A DNA stretch of 64,000 nt from Amycolatopsis rifamycinica (GTDB lineage Bacteria; Actinomycetota; Actinomycetes; Mycobacteriales; Pseudonocardiaceae). The notes below the pieces were generated by a model. That model made no database searches. It saw only the letters and a list, made by a program, of their open reading frames with translations, and was not told the DNA's origin. Where the stretch lies: assembly GCF_000695625.1 (NCBI RefSeq), contig NZ_JMQI01000077.1:158901-222900 (forward strand). The letters run 5' to 3'. The translations under genes and the position numbers were made by a program. Of the stretch, positions 40,233 through 47,499 are shown piece after piece (the first letter of the stretch is position 1; the number at the start of each line of letters is the position of its first letter).

Positions 40233-40601
40233 TTACTGCGACTCCGCCACCCGGCGCAGGTGGGCGTCGACGTCGAAGCCGTGTTCCTCCAGCCGGCGAC
40301 GGGCCAGCAGGAGCTCGTCGGGGGTGAACAGCTCGGCGTACTCCTCGCGGAGCATCACCGCCTCGGAGCTGCGGCCGAGCTGGTTCTTCTCCCAGAGCAC
40401 GGTGAACCCGCCCGCGGTGCCGGCCCCGCGCAGGAGCAGCCGGGCCGCTTCGACGCCGCCGTGCTCGCGCACCATGCGTTCGAACTGGGCGGGGCGGTAG
40501 CCGTAATCCTTGGCCAGCACCCGGCAGCCGTCGAGCAGGTCCTCGGTGAACCGCGCGGCGAGCCGGGGATCGGCCGGGACGGATGCGGCTGGTTCGGGCA
40601 T
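40233..40601 (-). CDS. Conserved small actinobacterial protein, function unknown
   Basis: 122 residues, soluble and helical. Recognisable family features are RLAARFTEDLLDGCRVLAKDYGYRPAQF, HGGVEAARLLLRG, GFTVLWEKNQL, SSEAVMLREEYAELFTPDELLLARRRLEEHGFD. Similar proteins recur in many actinobacterial genomes, often in several copies, but I know of no function. It has its own terminator. The start is the ATG at 40601. No neighbour suggests a role. Confidence 0.7.
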   Translation of the reverse strand: MPEPAASVPADPRLAARFTEDLLDGCRVLAKDYGYRPAQFERMVREHGGVEAARLLLRGAGTAGGFTVLWEKNQLGRSSEAVMLREEYAELFTPDELLLARRRLEEHGFDVDAHLRRVAESQ

Positions 40602-40720
40602 GGGGAGACCTCTCGACGCGACGGCTTCCCAGATTAATCGCGGGCCGGACCGGTTTCGCTACGCCATTCGAGCCACGAATCTGCGACAAACACTCTCCGT
40701 GTCGGCAGAACCGGGCAAAA

Positions 40721-41092
40721 ATGACTAATCGCAGTCTGCCGGCGCCCTCGGCCATGCCGACCGGCCTGCGAACGGTGCCGCACGGCGACGTTCACGTCCA
40801 CTATGGACAGATCTACGTCCACGGCGAGGCCGACGGGCGGTTCGAGGGTGGCCTGCACGCGTGCTTCGCCGCGCCCGCTGCGGGAGTTCGCCGAGGTCGA
40901 TCGTCGGCTGGTGGGCGCGCGGCCGGTTCGGAGGTCCGGCGCGCGCTCGCCCGCCGGATCGCCCACCTCGCGTTCGAATGGGCCGGGCTCGACGGCGTCG
41001 GCTGGATCGCCGACGCCCTGCGCGCCCTCGACGAGGCCGAGGTGCGGGCGGTGCCGGCCGGACTGATCGCCGGCAACCGACCCGGCCGCGGC
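40721..41092 (+). pseudogene. Remnant of an actinobacterial gene with the HVHYGQIYV motif (internally deleted)
   Basis: From ATG 40721 the frame reads MTNRSLPAPSAMPTG, then VPHGDVHVHYGQIYVHG, which looks like the N-terminus of a larger conserved actinobacterial protein. After about residue 50 it turns into Arg/Gly-rich sequence unlike a protein core. It then regains a credible helical segment, RRIAHLAFEWAGLDGVGWIADALRALDEAE, before running antisense into tetR without a stop. I read this as two separated pieces of one gene joined by a deletion or frameshift. No function is known for the family. An intact but odd protein cannot be fully excluded. Confidence 0.45.
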
Positions 41093-41701
41093 TCACCAGC
41101 CGAACAAGCCGCCCATGATCCGGGCGCAGCGGGCCGTCATCGCGTCGGCGTCTTCGCCGGGGCGGTCGATCCACCAGCTGATCAGCGAGTCGACCACGCC
41201 GGTCCACACCTGGGCGACGGCCTCGATGTCCGCCGGGTCCGCCAGGCCGCGGGACGTCAGCAACTGCGTCGCCCCGAGCACCGCGAAGGCGTCGAGCCGG
41301 CGGCGGTAGTCCGCGGCCGCGGCGGCGATGTCGCCCGTCGAAGGCACCGTGGCGTCGCGCAGGAGGCGCCAGGCGTAGCGGTCGTGGTCGAACGTCGTGA
41401 AGATCGCCGAGAGCACCTTCAGGGGCATCTGGTCGGGCTCGCCGCCCGCCGCCATGGTCGCCGCCACGCCGTCGGTGAGCCGGCCGCCCGCGCGGTGCAG
41501 GCAGGCCAGGTAGAGCCCGTCCTTCGAGCCGAAGTACTGGTACAGCAACGGCTTCGTGACCCCGACCCGGCGCGCGATCTCGACCATCGACGCGCCCGCG
41601 TACCCGGCGCGGCCGAACTCCTCGGTCCCCGCCACGACGAGCTGGGCCTCGCGCTCTTCGCGCGGCATCCCCTTGGTCCCGACCGGCCTTGACTCCGTCA
41701 C
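41093..41701 (-). CDS. TetR/AcrR-family transcriptional regulator
   Basis: 202 residues from GTG 41701; a TTG 11 codons earlier would overlap the putative operator. The helix-turn-helix is plain: REAQLVVAGTEEFGRAGYAGASMVEIARRVGVTKPLLYQYFGSKDGLY. The C-terminal ligand domain contains RLLRDATVPSTGDIAAAAADYRRRL and WTGVVDSLISWWID. It diverges from the membrane hydroxylase gene at 41772 and probably represses it through the imperfect palindrome at 41724-41743. A lipid-related signal is plausible given the target, but this is inference. Confidence 0.88.
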   Translation of the reverse strand: MTESRPVGTKGMPREEREAQLVVAGTEEFGRAGYAGASMVEIARRVGVTKPLLYQYFGSKDGLYLACLHRAGGRLTDGVAATMAAGGEPDQMPLKVLSAIFTTFDHDRYAWRLLRDATVPSTGDIAAAAADYRRRLDAFAVLGATQLLTSRGLADPADIEAVAQVWTGVVDSLISWWIDRPGEDADAMTARCARIMGGLFGW

Positions 41702-41723
41702 ACGGCAGAGCCTACCGTGCGTA

Positions 41724-41743
41724 AAGTGACCCAAGGGTAAGTT
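41724..41743. promoter_or_regulatory. Probable TetR operator between tetR and the hydroxylase gene
   Basis: AAGTGACCC and GGGTAAGTT flank a central AA, giving an imperfect palindrome (7 of 9 positions match) of the size usual for TetR dimers. It lies 22 bp upstream of the tetR start and 28 bp upstream of the hydroxylase start. Confidence 0.55.
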
Positions 41744-41771
41744 ACCGCATGGTCAGATCCAAGGAGGCGAC

Positions 41772-42698
41772 GTGGCCGAGTTCCTGGCGCACCTGCGCGA
41801 CCCCGTGTTGTTCGCGATTCCGGTGTTCCTGCTGTTCGTGACGATCGAAATCGTCGCGGTGCACGTGCTCGGCCACGACGACAACGTCCTCGGCTACAGC
41901 GTCGCCGACACCCGCACGAGCATGCTGATGGGCACGGTCGCGGTCGGCGTCAACGCGCTGTTCCGGCTGGTCATGCTGGTCGTGTTCGCGGCTCTTTTCG
42001 AGCTGGCCCCGGTCAGGTTCGACCCGCGCGACTGGTGGACGTGGGTGCTCATGCTGCTCGGCCAGGAACTCGTGTTCTACGCCTACCACCGGGCCAGCCA
42101 CCGCGTGCGCCTGCTCTGGGCCGGCCACCAGGTGCACCACTCCAGCGAGCACTACAACTTCTCGACGGCGCTGCGCCAGAAGTGGACCCCGTACTTCCAG
42201 CTGCCGTTCTGGTCGGTGCTGGCCCTGTGCGGCATCCCGCCGTGGATGATCCTGACGGGCCTGTCGATCGACCTGGTCTACCAGTTCTTCGTGCACACCG
42301 AGAAGGTCGGCAAGCTGCCGCGCTGGTTCGAGTACGTCTTCAACACCCCGTCCCACCACCGCGTCCACCACGGCAGCGACCAGGCGTACCTGGACTCCAA
42401 CTACGGCGGCATCCTGATCATCTGGGACCGCCTGTTCGGCAGCTTCGTCCCCGAAGGCAAGCGGCCGACGTACGGGCTGACGAAGAACATCGGGACGCAC
42501 AACCTGCTGAAGGTCGGCTTCCACGAGTACGGCTCGATCCTGCGCGACCTCCGTACGGCACGGACTTGGCGCGAGCGCGCGGGGTACGTGTTCGGGCCAC
42601 CCGGCTGGCAGCCCGCCGGCGCGCGGCTTCAGCCGGCGCCGCCTGGGCTACGCGATGTCCCGCAGGGCCAAGCTGTTCAGGGGCGGCCGCTGCGGTGA
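41772..42698 (+). CDS. Sterol desaturase / fatty acid hydroxylase family membrane protein
   Basis: 308 residues from GTG 41772 with AAGGAGG 5-6 nt upstream. Four or more hydrophobic segments and the three His clusters of the family: HRASH, HQVHH and HRVHH (plus THNLLKVGFHEY). These bind a di-iron centre that hydroxylates or desaturates lipids with O2, as in C-4 sterol oxidases and carotenoid or sphingolipid hydroxylases. The last 25 residues are Pro/Gln/Arg-rich and overlap the end of gpgS on the other strand by 51 nt, so the natural C-terminus may be shorter and a late frameshift is possible. Likely controlled by the divergent TetR. Confidence 0.82.
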   Translation: MAEFLAHLRDPVLFAIPVFLLFVTIEIVAVHVLGHDDNVLGYSVADTRTSMLMGTVAVGVNALFRLVMLVVFAALFELAPVRFDPRDWWTWVLMLLGQELVFYAYHRASHRVRLLWAGHQVHHSSEHYNFSTALRQKWTPYFQLPFWSVLALCGIPPWMILTGLSIDLVYQFFVHTEKVGKLPRWFEYVFNTPSHHRVHHGSDQAYLDSNYGGILIIWDRLFGSFVPEGKRPTYGLTKNIGTHNLLKVGFHEYGSILRDLRTARTWRERAGYVFGPPGWQPAGARLQPAPPGLRDVPQGQAVQGRPLR

Positions 42699-43607
42699 GG
42701 TGAGATCGGTCAGCACGATCTCGCGCTCGACGCCGGGCGAGGTCCCGCGGCGGAACTGCGCGAGCAGGGTCGCCGGCGGGGCCGCCGTGACCATGCGGCC
42801 GTGGCGTTCCAGGCGGTCGAACAGCGTCTGCATGATCTGCCCGGACATCCGGCCCAGCGCCTGGGTGCTCTGGTGGCGGTGCGCGCGGTGGCCGAGGTCC
42901 ACCTGGGCGAGTGCGTCGAGGCCGCGCTCTTCGAGCAGGTCGATGAGGTGCCCGATCTCGACGCCGTAGTTCGCGACGAACGGGATGCTCTCCAGCACCT
43001 CGCGGCGGCCCGCGTACTCGCCGGCCAGCGGCTGGACGAACCCGGCGAGCTCCGGCCAGAACATGTTGAGCAGCGGGCGGGCGACCAGCTCGGTGACCCG
43101 GCCGCCGCCGTCGGCCTCGGCGCCGAGCGGGCGGTGGTAGAAGCCCTTGACGTAGGCCACCGTCGGGTCCGTCAGCAGCGGGCCGAGCAGGCCGGTGACG
43201 TAGCCGGTGGTGAAGTCGTGCAGGTCGCCGTCGACGAAGACGACGAGATCGCCGGTCGTCGCGGCGACGCCCTTCCACAGCGCTTCACCCTTGCCCGCCA
43301 GCCCGCCGAGCTCCGGGAAGACGGCGTCCTGCGCGACGACGGTGGCCCCCGCGGCCGCGGCCACCTCGGCGGTGGCGTCGGTGGACCGGCTGTCGACGAC
43401 GAGAATCTCGTCGACGAGCACGCCGTGCAGCTCGTCCCGGATCGCCGTGACGATCGCGCCGACGGTGGCTTCTTCGTTCCGGGCCGGGATGACCACGGAC
43501 ACCGTGGTGCCGCCCTTGGCCGCGACGAGCTCCCGGGTGGTCCAGTCGCCGGCCTTGCTGCTGCGCCGGGCGAGCCAGGTGCCGATCTCCGGCGAAACCT
43601 TCAGCAT
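42648..43607 (-). CDS. gpgS: Glucosyl-3-phosphoglycerate synthase
   Basis: 319 residues, GT81-family retaining glycosyltransferase. Visible: VSVVIPARNEEATVGAIV for nucleotide-sugar binding, EILVVDSRSTDATAEVA, the metal-binding LVVFVDGDLHDF (DGD), GGRVTELVARPLLNMFWPELAGF and PLAGEYAGRRE, and a late GHRAHRHQ. It transfers glucose from UDP-glucose to 3-phosphoglycerate, the first step to glucosylglycerate and, in mycobacteria, methylglucose lipopolysaccharide. It ends in a convergent overlap with the hydroxylase gene. The 179-bp upstream gap, shared with the divergent PRTase-like gene, holds a CGCGTTAACGCG palindrome at 43702-43713. Confidence 0.93.
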   Translation of the reverse strand: MLKVSPEIGTWLARRSSKAGDWTTRELVAAKGGTTVSVVIPARNEEATVGAIVTAIRDELHGVLVDEILVVDSRSTDATAEVAAAAGATVVAQDAVFPELGGLAGKGEALWKGVAATTGDLVVFVDGDLHDFTTGYVTGLLGPLLTDPTVAYVKGFYHRPLGAEADGGGRVTELVARPLLNMFWPELAGFVQPLAGEYAGRREVLESIPFVANYGVEIGHLIDLLEERGLDALAQVDLGHRAHRHQSTQALGRMSGQIMQTLFDRLERHGRMVTAAPPATLLAQFRRGTSPGVEREIVLTDLTSPQRPPLNSLALRDIA

Positions 43608-43786
43608 GCGCTTCCCCTTCCCTCGTTCGCTTCCGAGGTTCCGGGTGCCGCGTTTCGGGCACCGCTCCGCGGCGCTACCGCGGTGTTACGAGATGGCGGA
43701 TCGCGTTAACGCGGCGGGCGGAAAACCGGCTGACCGGCGGCCGCCCCCGCTCTAGGCTCACGGCGAACCGAGGGGAGGAACCACGA

Positions 43787-44653
43787 GTGCCCGACGCGAT
43801 CCGGCCGTTCCGCTGGGACCTGGTGCGGCCCGACCACCTCGGCTCCCTGCTCGACGGCCTCCCCGAGCCGGACCTGTGGTTCCTCGACGAGCTGACCGGC
43901 TGCGCCGCCAAGGTGCTCGCCCGGTCCGAGGACGGCGAGCTCCACTTCGTCGGCCGGTCCGCCGACTCCGTGTTCGACCTGCTCGGCGGCGCCCTGCCGG
44001 ACCCGGGCCGGCTGCACCTGCTGCCGCTGTCCACCGGCTCGATGGACGGCTGGCCGCACGACCGGCTCCACCCGGCCGAGATCGCGCAGCTGCGGGCGAA
44101 CCTGGCCGCCCACGGCCTCGCCCCGGACGCGCTCGCCCGCGGTTCCCGGCCCGTCGTGTTCGTCGACGTGGTGTCCTCGGGCCGGTCCTTCGGGCAGCTG
44201 ATCGGCCTCCTCCGCGACTGGGCCGCCGACGACCGCGCGGACTGGGCGGCCGCCGTGCGCCGGATCCGGATCCTCGGCCTGCCGCGTCGCACGCACACCA
44301 GCCCGCACACCCGGCGGTGGCAGCAGCACGCGGAGTGGACGCACGAGCTGCCCGCCGGGGCGATCCGGAACATCTCGCTCGAGAGCGCGGTGTTCAGCTA
44401 CTTCGCCGACCACCAGCAGAAGCTGACCCGCTCCTTCGGCCGGTACCTGTGGGCCGCCGAAGAGGTCCGCGAGCCGGCCCGCGACCACCGCACCCGCCGG
44501 GCGCTGGCCGAAGCCGTCGCCATCGTCGAAGCCGGGCGCACCCCGGCCGTGCGTGAACGGCTCGCCCGCACCATGAGCCGCGAACCCGCCATCGCCGAGC
44601 CGTGGCTGCGGGACCTCGTCAGGCGTCTTCTTCTTCCAGCATCTCCGGGGTGA
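43787..44653 (+). CDS. Phosphoribosyltransferase-like hypothetical protein
   Basis: 288 residues from GTG 43787 with AGGGGAGGAA upstream. A segment PVVFVDVVSSGRSFGQLIGLL resembles the PRPP-binding loop of type I phosphoribosyltransferases (hydrophobic strand, Asp, then a Ser/Thr-Gly loop), but with VDVVSSG in place of the usual DDVxTTG. Upstream strands read FLDELTGCAAKVLARSEDGELHFVGRSADS. The C-terminal third is helical (RSFGRYLWAAEEVREPA). I know no function for it. A -10-like TAGGCT lies at 43753-43758. The 3' end overlaps whiA by 35 nt in a convergent arrangement. Confidence 0.6.
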   Translation: MPDAIRPFRWDLVRPDHLGSLLDGLPEPDLWFLDELTGCAAKVLARSEDGELHFVGRSADSVFDLLGGALPDPGRLHLLPLSTGSMDGWPHDRLHPAEIAQLRANLAAHGLAPDALARGSRPVVFVDVVSSGRSFGQLIGLLRDWAADDRADWAAAVRRIRILGLPRRTHTSPHTRRWQQHAEWTHELPAGAIRNISLESAVFSYFADHQQKLTRSFGRYLWAAEEVREPARDHRTRRALAEAVAIVEAGRTPAVRERLARTMSREPAIAEPWLRDLVRRLLLPASPG

Positions 44654-45611
44654 CCGCCGACTCGGTGTCCGGGATGTTCAGGTCCTTGGCGCGCTTGTCC
44701 GCCATCGCCAGCAGGCGGCGGATGCGGCCCGCCACCGCGTCCTTCGTCATCTGCGGGTCCGACAGCTGGCCCAGTTCCTCCAGGGACGCCTGCCGGTTGG
44801 ACAGCCGGAGCCGGCCCGCCGCCAGGAGGTGGTCCGGGGCCGTGTCGCCGAGGATCTCCAGGGCGCGCTCCACCCGGGCCGCCGCCGCCACCGCCGCGCG
44901 GGCCGAGCGGCGCAGATTCGCGTCGTCGAAGTTGGCCAGGCGGTTCGCCGTCGCGCGGACCTCGCGGCGCATCCGGCGCTCTTCCCACTGCAGGACGCTC
45001 GCGTGCGCGCCCAGGCGGGTCAGCAGCGCGCCGATCGCGTCGCCGTCGCGGACCACCACGCGGTCGGCTCCCCGGACTTCGCGGGACTTCGCCTGGATGC
45101 CCATCCGGCGCGCCGCGCCCACCAGGGCCAGTGCCGCCTCCGGGCCCGGGCACGTCACCTCGAGCGACGACGAGCGGCCCGGCTCGGTCAGCGACCCGTG
45201 CGCGAGGAACGCGCCCCGCCACGCCGCTTCCGCGTCGGCCACTCCCCCGGACACCACGGCCGCGGGCAGCCCGCGCACCGGGCGGCCGCGCTGGTCGATC
45301 AGCCCGGTCTGACGGGCCAGGCCCTCACCGTCCTTCACCACGCGCACGACGTAGCGGGTGCCCTTGCGCAGGCCGCCGCTGGCGGTGATGACGTGGACGT
45401 CCGAGTGGTGGCCGTACAGCTCGTGGATCTCCTTGCGCAGCCGTCGCGCGACCGAGCCCGTGTCCAGCTCCGCCTCCACGACCACCCGGCCGGCCACGAT
45501 GTGCAGCCCGCCGGCGAAGCGAAGCAGCGACGCGACCTCCGCCCGGCGCGGCCCGATCTTCGTGATCTCCAGCCGGCTCAGCTCGTCCTTCACCGCGGCG
45601 GTCATCGCCAT
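44619..45611 (-). CDS. whiA: Sporulation/cell-division transcription regulator WhiA
   Basis: 330 residues from ATG 45611, which shares one base with the yvcK stop (TAATG) and has GGGAGGGG upstream. It has the N-terminal LAGLIDADG-like domain (VKDELSRLEI, RRAEVASLLRFAGGLHI, GAFLAHGSLTEP) and a C-terminal helix-turn-helix (LRLSNRQASLEELGQLSDPQMTKDAVAGRIRRLLAMAD). WhiA works with WhiB in actinobacteria to switch on division genes at sporulation and is conserved even in non-sporulating species. It ends the uvrC-rapZ-yvcK-whiA unit. In relatives gap follows after a variable stretch; here 18.6 kb of other genes intervene. Confidence 0.95.
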   Translation of the reverse strand: MAMTAAVKDELSRLEITKIGPRRAEVASLLRFAGGLHIVAGRVVVEAELDTGSVARRLRKEIHELYGHHSDVHVITASGGLRKGTRYVVRVVKDGEGLARQTGLIDQRGRPVRGLPAAVVSGGVADAEAAWRGAFLAHGSLTEPGRSSSLEVTCPGPEAALALVGAARRMGIQAKSREVRGADRVVVRDGDAIGALLTRLGAHASVLQWEERRMRREVRATANRLANFDDANLRRSARAAVAAAARVERALEILGDTAPDHLLAAGRLRLSNRQASLEELGQLSDPQMTKDAVAGRIRRLLAMADKRAKDLNIPDTESAVTPEMLEEEDA

Positions 45612-46606
45612 TACTGCCCCTCCCTGCCTTTCGCTCCTCCCCCGTGCTCCCCGCCGAGACCGAGAGCCTCCCGCATGCACAACGCGAGCGCATCAGGATC
45701 ATGCCGTCCCGCCACTTCGGGGTCGGCCACCGCCCCCAGGTGCGCCCGGCCGCCCAGCCGTTCCGCCGCGCGCCGGAGATTCGCCGGGTCGGGCACGGAA
45801 TCGCGGTCCGCGATCACCGCGTCGACCCGCAGATCGGGCGCGTGCTCGAAGAGTACGTCGAGATGGCGCTCCGGAGAGAATCCCGCGGTTTCCCCCGGCT
45901 GGGGGACAAGGTTGAGCACCAGCACCTTCGTCGCGGGCGTGCGCACGAGCGCGTCGTGCAGTCCCGGCACGAGCAGGTGCGGCAGCACGCTGGTGAACCA
46001 CGAGCCCGGCCCGAGGAACACGACGTCGGCGGCCAGCACGGCGTCGACGGCTTCCGCGCACGCCTGCGGCGGGCGCCCCGACCGGCCGGGCGTGTGCAGG
46101 CTGACCCGCTGCACCTGCCCCGGCGTCGACGCCACCGCGACCTGGCCGCGGATCGTGCGCACCGCCGCCGGGTCCTCGCTGTCGAGACCGCTGACCAGAC
46201 CCACGATCTCCAGCGGCTCCGGCGACATCGGCAGCACCCGGCCCGAGACGCCCATCAGGCGGCAGGCCTCGTCGAGCGCGGCGACCGGATCGCCGAGCAC
46301 CTCGAACAGCCCGGCCAGCAGCAGGTTCCCCACCGCGTGCCCGGCCAGTGCGCCGTCGCCGCCGAAGCGGTGCTGGAAGACCTCGGCCCACAGCGTGCCG
46401 CCGTCCTCGGCGGCGAAGGCGGCGAACGCCTGCCGCAGGTCGCCCGGCGGCAGCAGGCCGAGTTCGCGCCGCAGCCGGCCGGACGATCCGCCGTCGTCGG
46501 CCACGGTCACGACCGCGGTGACGTCGGGGGTCACCCGCCGCACCGCGGACAACGTGGCGTGCAGCCCGTGGCCGCCCCCGAGGGCGACCGCGCGCACGTT
46601 ATTCAC
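45611..46606 (-). CDS. yvcK: Gluconeogenesis factor YvcK (UDP-sugar-binding, CofD-like)
   Basis: About 331 residues. The best start is a GTG at 46606, overlapping rapZ by 8 nt; a TTG two codons earlier and a GTG three codons later are possible. Signatures: VALGGGHGLHATLSAVRR, VVTVADDGGSSGRLRRELG, PPGDLRQAFAAFA, HAVGNLLLAGLFE and VFLGPGSWFTSVLPHLLV. YvcK/CuvA proteins bind UDP-GlcNAc and coordinate cell-wall synthesis with carbon supply. The fold resembles LPPG transferase CofD, but the enzyme reaction is probably absent. It is between rapZ and whiA, translationally coupled to both. Confidence 0.93.
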   Translation of the reverse strand: MNNVRAVALGGGHGLHATLSAVRRVTPDVTAVVTVADDGGSSGRLRRELGLLPPGDLRQAFAAFAAEDGGTLWAEVFQHRFGGDGALAGHAVGNLLLAGLFEVLGDPVAALDEACRLMGVSGRVLPMSPEPLEIVGLVSGLDSEDPAAVRTIRGQVAVASTPGQVQRVSLHTPGRSGRPPQACAEAVDAVLAADVVFLGPGSWFTSVLPHLLVPGLHDALVRTPATKVLVLNLVPQPGETAGFSPERHLDVLFEHAPDLRVDAVIADRDSVPDPANLRRAAERLGGRAHLGAVADPEVAGRHDPDALALCMREALGLGGEHGGGAKGREGQ

Positions 46607-47489
46607 GACCAAGGTCGCGGTGCACCACCTTCACGGCCATACCGTCCTCTTTGGACAGCCGCTGGGCGAGCTCGACGGACAGCGCCACGCTGCGGTGCTT
46701 GCCGCCGGTGCAGCCGACGGCCAGCGTCAGGTACCGCTTGCCCTCGCGCTTGTAGCCGGCGCCGATCAGCCGCAGCAGCTGGTGGTAGCGGTCGAGGAAC
46801 TCCTCGGCGCCCTCCTGCGAGAGGACGTAGTTGCGGACCTCGCCGTCGAGGCCCGTGTGTTCGCGCAGCTCCGGGATCCAGAACGGGTTCGGCAGGAACC
46901 GGACGTCCATCACCAGGTCGGCGTCCATCGGCAGGCCGTACTTGTAGCCGAAGGACAGCACGGTGACCCGGGTCTGCGTGCTCGCCTCGGAGCCGAACGC
47001 GTCCTCGATCTTGGCGCGCAGGTCGTGCACCGACAACGACGACGTGTCGAGCACCAGGTCGGCCTCTTCGCGCAGCGGCTCCAGCAGCGTCCGCTCCGCG
47101 GTGATGCCGTCGGCGAGCCGGCCGTCGCCCTGCATCGGGTGGCCGCGGCGGACGGCCTCGAAGCGCCGCACCAGCACGGCGTCGGTCGCCTCCAGGAACA
47201 GCACCCGCGGCTTGTAGCCCCGGGCGTCGAGGTCCTTGATCACCGAGGCCAGGTCGTCGGTGAAGGCGCGCGAACGCACGTCCATCACCACCGCCACCTT
47301 CGTGATCGCGCCGCGCGCCTGCGCGCCCAGCTCGACCATGGTGGCGATCAGTTCCGGGGGCAGGTTGTCGACGACGAACCAGCCCAGGTCCTCCAGGCAC
47401 TTGGCCGCCGTGCTGCGGCCCGCGCCGGAGAGCCCGGACACCACCGCGACCTCCATGCCGGATCCGCGGATTTCTTCTTGCGCACTCAC
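46599..47489 (-). CDS. rapZ: RNase adapter / nucleotide-binding protein RapZ (YvcJ)
   Basis: 296 residues from a GTG. P-loop VVSGLSGAGRSTAAKCLED near residues 15-33; Arg replaces the usual Walker A Lys. I recall this substitution from other actinobacterial members. Also WFVVDNLPPELI, VVMDVRSRAF, PRVLFLEATDAVLVRRFEAVRR, and the C-terminal VGCTGGKHRSVALSVELAQRL with VVHRDLGRE. E. coli RapZ directs RNase E to the GlmZ small RNA and binds GlcN6P; the role in actinobacteria is less clear. Middle gene of uvrC-rapZ-yvcK-whiA, 10 nt after uvrC. Confidence 0.93.
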   Translation of the reverse strand: MSAQEEIRGSGMEVAVVSGLSGAGRSTAAKCLEDLGWFVVDNLPPELIATMVELGAQARGAITKVAVVMDVRSRAFTDDLASVIKDLDARGYKPRVLFLEATDAVLVRRFEAVRRGHPMQGDGRLADGITAERTLLEPLREEADLVLDTSSLSVHDLRAKIEDAFGSEASTQTRVTVLSFGYKYGLPMDADLVMDVRFLPNPFWIPELREHTGLDGEVRNYVLSQEGAEEFLDRYHQLLRLIGAGYKREGKRYLTLAVGCTGGKHRSVALSVELAQRLSKEDGMAVKVVHRDLGRE

Positions 47490-47499
47490 TGTCTTTCCC

